Positions 1 to 9,604 of a DNA stretch of 64,000 nt are shown here, in pieces (within the stretch, counting starts at the first letter, position 1; the number at the start of each line of letters is the position of its first letter). The translations under genes were made by a program, and so were the position numbers. Location: NCBI RefSeq assembly GCF_958979055.1, contig NC_084897.1, positions 20,933,628-20,997,627 on the forward strand, in the 5' to 3' direction. Below the pieces are notes generated by a model, which did no database searches, was not told the origin of the DNA, and was given only the letters and a program-made list of their open reading frames with translations. This DNA is from Alnus glutinosa. Taxonomy: Eukaryota > Streptophyta > Magnoliopsida > Fagales > Betulaceae.

Positions 1-352
1 CTCGTTGGTGAGCTTCATGGGATCCTCTCATTCTTGGTATCCCAACGAGTGCCCGCTGGCGACCCTCATGGGCTTGTTCACGCTCCTCCCATCTCATGCT
101 GGACAATGACTTTGATACAATTTGTAACCACCTACCTCCAAACGACACAATATTATCTGCTTTTGGCTCCCCCAAACCAGACTTCTCAGGAGGTCACTCA
201 TCGTGGTACTACTCTCACAGAAGCACGCTTAACTGCTGAATTCTGATAAGTTCATGACCATCACGGCTGTAAAACGCGTTGTGTCAAGAAGAGTGCGAAT
301 ATACGTATAAGCACATACCCATTCCTTTACTCAGGCGATGTGGGACGTCACA
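1..352 (-). mobile_element. Cassandra-type TRIM retrotransposon, 5' LTR plus start of internal region (partial)
   Basis: On the minus strand an LTR runs from 352 (TGTGACGTCCCACATCG) to 123 (ending GGTTACA), about 230 bp, with TG...CA ends. Positions 180-243 match the 3' half of plant 5S rRNA (CAGTTAAGCGTGCTT, then GAGAGTAGTAC and GTGACCTCCTGAGAAGTC). A 5S segment inside the LTR is the hallmark of the Cassandra TRIM family. Directly after the LTR, at about 108-121, TTGTATCAAAGTC resembles the initiator-tRNA-Met primer binding site TGGTATCAGAGC. The internal region then runs off the left edge, so the 3' LTR is not seen. Cassandra elements encode no protein and depend on other retrotransposons for movement. 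Confidence 0.85.
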
Positions 353-780
353 ATACCAAACACGCCCAAAAACTTAAAACTTGAAAAAATTGCATCACAA
401 TCAATCTCAGCCTGAGAGCCTTGGCCACCGAGGCAAAGAAATTTTCGTATCCTACTTGCTTTACACAATGAAGTTAGAATTGATAAAATATCTGTATCGT
501 ACCCAGCTGATACATGATGAGTTTTCTCATGAATGTTTCTCTCCTTATCATCTAATGTGGTGATCAACGATCATGCCACTGAAATGGCAAGATCATGCAT
601 GAGGTCACGTATTTTGCATCTCATTATGGTACCATACTCATCAATTTCAACTTCTTGAAAGATTGATCTCCAAAGTAAATCCATAAAATACTCATTACCA
701 ATATCTTCAAAGCATCGGTGTTGATCTGATAAATTGACAAACCCTTGTGCTATCCAAAGCTTAATCAGTGTTGATCTATC
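353..780 (-). pseudogene. NLR (CC-NBS-LRR, RGA-like) disease-resistance gene fragment
   Basis: Read on the minus strand from 780 down, the translation contains LIKLWIAQGF, then DIGNEYFMDLLWRS, FQEVEIDEYG, RDLMHDLAISVA, and after a stop EKTHHVS, SRIRKFLCL and DCDAIFSSFKF. These are the winged-helix/ARC2 region and the linker into the first LRRs of CC-type NLR proteins, in the right order. The frame stays open except for one in-frame TGA directly after ISVA. The P-loop half and nearly all LRRs are missing. The fragment ends abruptly where the Cassandra element begins at 352. It is a non-functional relic. It may lie in a 5' intron of the trafficking gene that follows, but that cannot be told from this window. 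Confidence 0.8.
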
Positions 781-1229
781 GATTTGGTGTATTAGTTTTG
801 ATTTTTAATTCGATGAGGCACAATTGAGTAGATGTGGTGTGTGTAGTGCCAACGATTAAAAAGAGCATTAGGGAAGATATGATTTTAGTTTTAAATTGTT
901 TTCTGTTTATATCAGGAAGAAGGGATTTTTGAATCATTAAGATTGAAAGTGGAAGCAACGGCACAGATAGACCAGGAAATCCAGGCGGGTATTGTTTATT
1001 TTTTTGTATCTGAATGTTGATGCTTGGTAGTGTTTGTGTCACACACTTGAATTTTCCTTGAGAGTTTAGAACCAATTTGCTTTCTTCAAGCTACTTAATT
1101 TGGCATTAAACTTTTTCATGAACTTGAAATAGGATGGTATTTGTGTAGTTAATTATGCTGCTAAAAGTATAGATATGTGTGCTTTTGTGGGGATTTCATC
1201 AGTCTAAATCTGAGGTTTTCTGATTGAAG
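781..1229. other. No recognised feature upstream of first visible synergin-like exon
   Basis: AT-rich sequence without a credible exon, promoter or repeat. No start exon for the gene beginning at 1230 could be recognised here, so its 5' exons probably lie left of the window. Confidence 0.4.
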
Positions 1230-2335
1230 GTTGAAGGGAAAGGATGGGGAAATACTGAGGGAGCCACGCCTACATTTGGGTTTGGCAATGGTATGCCTGG
1301 TCCTGGCAATTTGTTTTTAGTGTCAAATGGGACTTCTCACAGAAGTGGTGAATGGGGTTTTGGGTTTGATTTCAACTCAAGTCCTATGACTAAAGAAGAT
1401 GGTTTTATCTCGGGTTCAGTCTCCAAAAGCAAGGACAATGATACTGCAAATGGGATGTACTCTTCTGCAGCTGATAAAAAAGTTGATTCTGTGAAAGATT
1501 TTTGGGAATTCAAGGATGCATTTCCAGAAACTGGATCACAGCATAAGTTGGTGAGTCAGTTTGATTTGGTTTCTTTATGTTATAATGTTGAGATTTCAAA
1601 GAATTTGCATTGTCAGACTTTAAGTTTGGCTGTAGGAGGATCCAAAGGTTGCTGATACATCTCTCACTGCCACTGGCGTAGAAGCAAAAATATTTGATGG
1701 TGATGGTGTCGGTGGATCTGTTGATTTATTTGCTCTATCAGATGGGGTCTCTCAAAATTCTAGGGAATGGGACTCTGGATTTAATTTTAACCCAAGTTTT
1801 ATGAAAGGTATCATCGCGGATTCATACTCTAAAGGGAAACAGAATGATTTGATATCATCTCTTTCTTATGAGAATGTCGGTGCCAACAAGAACTTTTGGG
1901 AATTTAAGGATGCATTTTCAGAATCTGGATCTAAACATAAATCAGTGAGTCACTTTGATTTGAATTCTTTATTTTGTGTACAATGTTGAAACTCTGGAAG
2001 AATGTGCTCAAACATATTTGTTGTTGTAGGAAGAGCCAAAGGGTTCTGATCGTTCTCCTGCTTGTGTAGAAGCACTTACATATGATGTCAATTGTGCAAG
2101 CAATCTTAAAGATTCATGGGTAGCATCAGATGGGATTTCTCCCAATTCTGCAGAATTGGAATTTGGATTTAATTTCAATCCAACTTCTGTGACTAATGAT
2201 GATATTATCTCTGAGTCTTACCCTAAAAGCAAGCAGAATGGTTTGAATTCCTCTCCAGTTGATGAGAATGATGAATCTGGTGAGAACTTTGGGGAATTCA
2301 GGGATGCACTTTCAGAAACCGGATCAAAGCATGAG
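1230..2335 (+). repeat. Three tandemly duplicated coding exons
   Basis: Exons 1230-1550, 1636-1944 and 2030-2335 are all phase 0-0, nearly the same size (321, 309 and 306 nt) and separated by introns of 85 and 93 nt. Each opens with E(D/E)PK-like residues (the first with VEGKGWG) and contains a (W/L)xFGFxFN-like segment. Each ends in an (F)WEFKDAF-type motif; the third has drifted to GEFRDAL. They are copies of one exon-intron unit. Confidence 0.8.
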
Positions 2336-5300
2336 GTGTGGTGACATTTTGATTTTATTTCTTTAATTCATTTTGTATTTTAAGATATGTAAAGAACATG
2401 GATACTAAAAGCTTTTGCTTGGTTGTAGGAAGAGTACAAGGTTGCTGATTATTCTCCCGATGGTGTAGAAGCACCTGCTTTTAGTGATGAAATCCAGGTA
2501 GTGATTCAGTTGATATGCTTATTCCATTAATTAAAAAATTTATATATTAGGTTTCCTGCAATTCAAAATGTTCTGCTTATAAACTATGGTTGAATCATTC
2601 TTCTCACTCTGCTTTCTCTTTTCTTTTTCTTTCTTTCTTTCTTTCTTTTTTTTTTTTTGGGGGGGGGGGGGGTTTTTGTTTAAAATGTTATAGATGTTGA
2701 TTTTGATGATACTGGTGAACAAAGGCAATTCTTACTATATTTGTCAACATAACATGACTAAGATGATTTGGGCTTTTGGGCATATATGAGCTGCCTTGAT
2801 GTTGATCTGTTTTCTCTTTCCTTACATCTGATTCTTGTTTCCAATATTATTTAGGTCTGTCTTTTGCAATTTTAGTATTTAATTGACAAAGTAAAGTTTG
2901 ATAGTGTTTTATGCTCTCATTAGGGCATTCTTTTTCTTGTTGTTCTGATACCATCTTCCATTCTTATTTTTCCAGAGGAATGAGGTAAGGTCTGAGAATC
3001 ACAGAGAACCCTTGCCCATGGCCATTTTCAGTGATAGAAACCTGGATTCTGATGATCCCTTTATCCTTAAAGATGCTTCTACTGTTGCACCCGCCTCCAA
3101 CCCAAGCAATAGCGTCAAAAGTCCCAGTTCTAATGTATCTATCAATGATCTCATATCAAGTCTGTACAGTCAAGCTGAGCAGAATGTTTCTGTTGATCAT
3201 ATACCAAAAGCAAGTGACAACGGGATGCATTCCCCCACAACAGTGTTTAAATCTGATTCAGTCAACATTGATGATGATTTTGATGAAGATTCCTGGGATT
3301 TTAAGGCTGCCGATTCAGGTACCAGAGCTGACGACCAAAGTTCTGATATTGATCTTGGAGATTCACAGAAAAAACTTTCTACCACATTAGAGCTAAATGA
3401 TTGTGTGGATTTCTATTGCAAATTAAAGGATGAATTGTGCTCAGTTGTACTGTGTCATCTTGATAATCTGAAGGTTGGTAAAGTTGTTAAAATTATTTTT
3501 TTCTTTTTCTTTTTTTAAAATGTTAAAGTTGCTTATCTTATTGAATTTGTTGAAAATGCAATTGTCAGAGAGCTCAAAGTACTGCTACTCTTTCTGGTGA
3601 AGAGGCAAAAGCAAAATCTCTTGATGAGGAAATCAAGGTTGGTGACTGTACTTGGTCATGTATTTTGTGCCATTCCTTATTATTTTCACAATTTGTCTGG
3701 CTTTAGGCTTTGAGTATGCAATGCGGAAAAGCTTGAGAATCTTGTATAGAAACATTTTAAGTGAAGTTGGCTGTTTATCTTGAATGCATAAGAAATTAAT
3801 TCAATAAGATCATGGCGTCTGGAGGTTGGATCCTCTCTCCTTAAGGAATTCATATTAGCAGTTCTGGAGTTTATATTGTTTTCATCATCTTAGCTTTCAC
3901 TTTGATAACTCGTTCTCTCTCCCCTCATCAATAATACATGTCTATTGAATATTTTCTTCTTATTTTGAATTCAGTACTCTAATTCACTTTAATTTGTCTT
4001 TTAGGATTATGATTATATATAACTTCTTTGATGAGCTGTTTTTTTGGTGGGGGGGTCTTAACTTTGCTATATTTATTGTTGCTTTCTGTTGTAGGAATTC
4101 TCTGAGGAACTGCACAAAGATAATCTGATCTCTAAAGAAGTGCAGTCAGAGAATCTATCACCAAGAGATATTTGCTTCAGTAATTTTCTAGAAGTTCTGC
4201 AGGAACCAAAGTTCCAAGCACTTGAGTCAGAATATCAGTTATCAAGAAGATTGTCATTGGTATGCATCTTTTGCATTGATTTGTCCTGAAGAACTTGAAA
4301 ACATCCTAATTACAGCTAAAAGCTTCCATATTTGAAAGTCACCTTTTAGTTATTCTCATCAAAACATGATAACTTACTTATATAAAAAACATGCATTTAG
4401 ATATTTACAATGGGTTAACATAAATAATGTCAGATACTTGTGAGTGCATAAAATTTGTTAGTAATATGGTCACTGTATGTTGAATTTTTTAAACTCTAAA
4501 ATTGAAACTGTGCTTGATCTTCTGACAGTAATTGGAGCATATGATCACCATTATAAGCTGCTTGGCTTCTTTTCCTAGGCCAATTATAAGATGTGCTAAT
4601 GCGGTAGTTTATGTGCTGATGTTGAGTGAGTGTTCAGAACTGTTTATGTGCTGGCTTTAGGAAATGTTCTTACGTTGTTTGCTTCCATTCTCTCTCTCTT
4701 TCTAATTGTTTAAGTAGCTTTTTCTTATGTTTTTTAGTGGAGTTCAATATCCAATATGACCTTAAGGAGTGATGAACTTAGATTTTAGGATTTTTAAACA
4801 ATTGTGCATCTTATCAAGCAGTTCTGAATTTAGTGCAATGGATAAATACAGTTCCAAGTGAGGTACTAAGCTTGATTCTTACCAACAATGATTGCAACCA
4901 ACAAACTATATTTGAACACTCTCTCTCTCTCTCTCTCTCAACACAAAATCTCTAGGTGAGCAATAATATGTTTGTCGAAAACTCAGAAAATAACTAGTTT
5001 TTTTCTTTCTATGTTGCATCGTTTATAATATTGTGCTCATTAGTGACTTTAGCTTGTCACCTATCCAAGTGTATTTTGTTTTATTAGGCAGAAAAGGAAG
5101 TGAGGTCAGCTATTGAAGTCCTAAAAGATGTGGAATCAACACTAACGATTCTAAAATTGGGATCAATGGAGGAGCAACAATATTATGTTTCGGCATGGTC
5201 TAATATACTCTCTATTTGTATCGAAGAGCTGAAACACGGAGCCTTAATTTGGAAGCAGTCAGTACAAAAGAACATACAAAGTCAAATATTATCAGAACCT

Positions 5301-6159
5301 CAAGGTACCGATTGGCTATAACTATCATGATGATGGTAGATTTATTTAACATTATCGTGTCCATACAGCAACAAAAAAAAAAAAAAGTTACATTGTCTTC
5401 TCGTTACTCAATTTTTATGCTTTTTTTTGGGTGAAAATTCAGGGAAGCGGTATATCCTTGCCCTTGGAGAAATTTACAGAGTAGTTGAAGTTCTTGGAGC
5501 CTCAGCCAAGCTTTACAAGCCATGGATATTTTTATATTCTGGTGATACCAATCGCTTGGTTGGTCTTCTAAGTGAGTGTTATAGTATATGGTCAAGTTCA
5601 GGACTTGAAGATGCTCTCGAGAGTATTTCTGATCACATTGATTTTGAGTATGATGGAACTATAAAGGCGCTACTGGAATCTGTCAACTATATTCATAATA
5701 TCGATGCACTTGCTCTTCAAAACCTTGTTTTCTCTGGACAACCAATGTGTCGATTGTCAGCCTTAACTGCAGGAACTGTGCCAGGTATGGAGATATTGTT
5801 TTGATAGGTCTCAAAGGTTAATTAAGCTATTCCAGGCCAATTAAATAACCATTTTCCTCTATTTGGGTTTCGGAATTATTACCACTCACTGTTTTATATA
5901 TCATTCTTGGGTTGTCCGTGATAAGTTTGTATTAAAATAATGAAATTCTTTTATATTGATGCAAGATTTCTGTTTTGATGAATCTAAAAACAGTACTTTG
6001 AAGTTTTGGCATTTTCTAACCTTCTCTAGAATTTTGCCTGAATCAGGCTTGAGACTAGTGGTTTGGAATGGGGAGCACTACTTTCTCACGCTTGCAAACT
6101 TGTGGGCAAATCTAATAAGTTGTGATTCTCCTAAGTTGCCACGAATTAGTGGTAGCTGA
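1230..6159 (+). CDS. Synergin-gamma/aftiphilin-like trafficking protein, 5' end not found
   Basis: Eleven exons join in frame: 1230-1550, 1636-1944, 2030-2335, 2429-2497, 2976-3473, 3569-3637, 4095-4259, 5088-5304, 5443-5784 and 6047-6159, with at least one exon missing upstream. The visible part encodes about 802 residues. The first three exons (107, 103 and 102 codons) are repeats of one module ending in F-W-E-F-K-D-A-F-x-E-(T/S)-G-S-x-H-K. The exons at 2429 and 2976 carry further degenerate pieces (EEYKVADYSPD, DEDSWDFK). The low-complexity acidic front half resembles endocytic adaptors whose DFxxF/WxxF peptides bind clathrin-adaptor ear domains. The C-terminal 280 residues are more globular (AEKEVRSAIEVLKDVEST, LTAGTVPGLRLVVWNGEHYF, LTLANLWANLIS) and fit the conserved tail of plant proteins annotated synergin gamma-like. 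A role in AP-1/clathrin trafficking is inferred from family resemblance only. Confidence 0.72.
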
Positions 6160-7938
6160 TGAGTTTGGTAGCTTTTTTGGAGCCCTTCAGCTCTGATCAG
6201 AGTCTGAATTGTTTCCTCTGGGATTGAGGCTTTTGGAGTGCTAACTGCAGTTGCTTGACCATAACAATCACACAAGGGACGAAAAAAACGCAGTTTGATT
6301 TTCAAGATCTCGCTGAAGACGTCAGTGCTCGGTTTTGATGGGGACAAGTATAGAATTCAATCTTTCTTTTTCATTTACTTTATTGATTACCATTCTTTTT
6401 GGTGGAAGCTATAGGCTAATAATTGGATGTAGAAGGTATTGTATTACTGTGTTTTTAAGTTTGTATGTTCAGGAAGTGGGTGATAAGAAAACACCCATAT
6501 ACCTAGAAATAGAGCTGTGAAACTTTGAGGATAATAAATTATTTCTATTCCATTATATACTGTGAATTCGCAGTCACTAAGAAGGATGAATGAAAATGTT
6601 ATTGTTTGTCCAGTAATACATTGTTCAACATAAGTGGAATTTCCAGTCAAGACCACCGTTTGATAAAATTTTGGTTTTGTTTTGAGATGTATTAATTGAA
6701 AGCAAATTTTGTAACTAATGTTCATCTCATCATCTGATACATTTCTTGGAGATGGCTTGCTGCAATGCCTTTTCAGTTTGTTAACATTTCAAGGGTTGGA
6801 ACATTTGACGAGACTGCACTGTACAAGTGCCTTTCCGTCCAAAACCAGAACAACATAAAATGAAGTAAAGATCTGATGAAATTGTAGGAGATAGAAAATA
6901 AGTCCCATAAATACTTGGTTATATTATATCTAGTTACATCCCATGGTACAAATTGTCTGTTCTTGTGTAATTTCAATTTCACGTGTAGAGCATGTTGAGC
7001 CCATGTGACAGTCAAGTTGAATAATGCTACATACACTTCCTCACTCATTTTCATACTCTCTTGGGTAACTGTTAAACCATTATTAGATTAAAATCCATTG
7101 GACTTCAATCTAATGGTTGTTTTAAAAGCAACCTAAGAAAGTGCGGAAAAGTGAGATTTTGTTTACATTACTCCAGTTAAGTCCTACATAGTTTGTGCCA
7201 CCGGAAATTTTGCATTAGTTGGAACCGCGTGGAGTTGTCTATGCGGATTGAGATTTAGTGCAATACTTCATATTTGGGCTCAAATCCTAACAAAAAAATG
7301 GACGTAAGTTGTTGTTGGATGGTTCGACCACTCCCCAAACTGGCTATCAAGGCTAATCAAACCACTCCCGTAGTCAAGGAGTTGGTTCGGTTGCCCTTGA
7401 ACCACCCTAGCAATCACCCAAACTTCTTTTATTATTATTATCATTATTGTCAAAATCTGAGCCATTCATTTAAAATGAATGAACCAAATAAAATGTGTTG
7501 TACCATATCTCAATCCTATAGAATGATTATACACTTGACAAACTATCTCATATCATGTTCAATTTATTTTTTTATTTTTTTTCTAATTAAATGAGGAAAA
7601 AATGGCTACGAGCGAGGATTATCCCACTTTGTATCCAAATAGACGAGAGAACGAGAGATCTTAAGAAAATGCTTCCAAAAATAAGAAGAGAAGCATCATG
7701 CCCATTTATTTCAAAGGCATGTGTTTTGTGATGGGAAAATGGCATTCTTTCTTTACCAATCACATCACTATTTTTTTTTCCCCAAAACCCCAAAATAAAA
7801 AACACATCGTGGATAAAAATATAAAAACAAATAACACTATAATTACAATTTAAGTATGTTGAATTCGTAAATAAAAAGTAAATGTAATTAAACAAGTAAG
7901 GTGTAATTTTTTACACCACTTATTAACAATTTAAACTC
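6160..7938. other. 3' flank of synergin-like gene and plain intergenic DNA
   Basis: Presumed 3' UTR followed by AT-rich sequence. A short inverted repeat around 7075-7130 is the only structure noticed. No gene supported. Confidence 0.4.
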
Positions 7939-8868
7939 GAGGTGGCAATTCAAGTTCATGGGTCAAGTCTGCGTTATGTAGAGCCATAGGAATACAACTA
8001 TATAGATCAACCCTAACTCGATCTATTTAATTAAACATGTCAGACTCATCAATCTTAATACAACCCGTTAAATAAATGAGTGATACAACACAACCTATAT
8101 AACTCGTTTAATAAATAAATTGTGTTGAGTTGATCTAAACACAACCCATCTTAACACGTTTTGACTTGTTAAATATAAATAGGTTAAATTGACCCAAATA
8201 CCTTTTATTTTATTATAGTTGACCTAAATACTTGGTATACTTTATTAGTACAATTTCATTTCTTATAAGCATAAATTATATTAATTATACACATAGATTT
8301 TTAACAATCAATTTAATAATCGATATCCAATTATCTATAACCATAATTAATAAGCATAACTCAACTTCTCTTTTTTCTTTTATATGACCAACCAATGGGA
8401 GGGAGGGGGAGAGTAGAGGAGATTCGAATGAGTACATTCGCTTTATGAGGTGTGGTTCTCAGCCGATTAAACTAACCCTTGATATACATAAATCAACTTC
8501 TCAATGCAATATCTAATCAAAAATAATTTTATAGTCTATTTGAATTTGTCTACATAAATAAACACATAGCAATAAAGAAAACAAAATTACATTATAACAA
8601 TAACATGATAAAGTCTTTGGACTTAGCATCAACATCAATTATTAGCATAATGGAAATTTGAGGGAGTCGAAATATAATTTAAATTTATATGAGTTATTGT
8701 AGTCAATTGCAGTTAAGTAAATTGACCTGAAACTTATTCGTTTATTAATCGTGTCTTAGTTGGGTTAACTCGATTTGATTTGAATATTATTACAATAAAT
8801 CAATCTCACTAATTTCGTATCGTGTTAATGTTGAATTCGCAAATCATATAAAAAATTGGCATCCTTAA
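7939..8868. mobile_element. Non-autonomous terminal-inverted-repeat element (GGTGGCAATTC family)
   Basis: The left end GAGGTGGCAATTC and the right end, read in reverse as AAGGATGCCAATTTT, are imperfect inverted termini. The inside holds the AACCCGTTAAATAA / CGTGTCAAAATT-like phrases shared with the elements at about 15640, 24075 and 33682. No coding capacity. A SINE is inserted within it at 8371-8486. Ends were judged by eye. Confidence 0.5.
8371..8486 (-). mobile_element. tRNA-derived SINE with 16-bp target-site duplication
   Basis: On the minus strand the sequence reads GTTAGTTTAATCGGCTGAGA, then ACCACACCTCATAAAGCG and ATTCGAATCTCC. This resembles a degenerate tRNA with a B-box-like TTCGAATC, followed by a CT-rich stretch and a short A-rich tail. 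The flanks CATAACTCAACTTCTC (8355-8370) and CATAAATCAACTTCTC (8487-8502) match at 15 of 16 positions. A related copy appears at about 42470-42568. Confidence 0.75.
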
Positions 8869-8988
8869 TTTAATCTCGACTTTAACTACAATTGGTCAAA
8901 TACAAAATTTCCCAAAACTTTTATTATTATTATTTTTAATGTAAAATTCTCAAAAGAAAAGGCAGAAAGCATTCATTTTTTAACAAAT

Positions 8989-9274
8989 TTAGAGTATTTC
9001 CAGTAGAATAGGCAAAATAGATAATTTTTTTGCCCTAGTTTGAATAGTGACTACGAAAAGTTTTTTATTATTTGATCTCTCTTTCCTTCTTTCACTTTAT
9101 TTTTCCTAATTTATTTCACACTTTTTTTTATACAAAATAATATTTAAATACAAATAGAAAGTAAAATAAAAAATCTGTTGAAGGAAATATATATAAAAAA
9201 AAATAACTAAAATAGAGAATTTATTTATTTTTTTAATAGCTATTCTGATTACTAATGGTCGGAGATGCTCTTAC
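8989..9274. mobile_element. MITE with GAGCATCTCC-type termini
   Basis: The left end TTAGAGTATTTCC and the reverse of the right end, TAAGAGCATCTCC, are inverted termini of a 286-bp AT-rich element. GAGCATCTCC ends are typical of a very common plant MITE group. It ends about 160 bp upstream of the seryl-tRNA synthetase start codon, so it forms part of that promoter region. Confidence 0.6.
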
Positions 9275-9435
9275 TAATCCAACATGAAACGTGCCCAGGG
9301 TAAGGGTAGATTCGCTCCGTGTCCCAAACAGCATCTCTTTCCATAGCTAGGGTTTATCGAGTGGAGAACCTTGCTCCTTTGCTTTACTCTCCATTTCCGT
9401 TGTTGCAGACACACGCTCACAGTCACAGAGAGAGA
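9275..9435 (+). promoter_or_regulatory. Presumed 5' leader/core promoter of seryl-tRNA synthetase
   Basis: About 160 bp lie between the MITE end and the ATG. It is CT-rich, as plant leaders often are. No clear TATA box was found, so the transcription start is not defined. Confidence 0.35.
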
Positions 9436-9569
9436 ATGTTGGACATCAATTTGTTCAGAGTAGAGAAGGGCGGCAATCCTGATCTCATCCGCGAATCTCA
9501 ACGGCGTCGTTTCGCCAAAGTCGAGCTCGTCGACGAGGTCATCAAGATCGACAAAGAATGGCGTCAACG

Positions 9570-9604
<35 letters not shown>

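Noticed and set aside
34-246. Open frame of 70 codons at the left edge, plus strand
   Set aside because: Entirely the reverse side of the Cassandra LTR and its internal region; not a gene.
2659-2676. G-run and other homopolymers (also about 38347-38366 G, 39673-39690 C)
   Set aside because: Plain intronic homopolymers, possibly with sequencing-length error; no further meaning seen.
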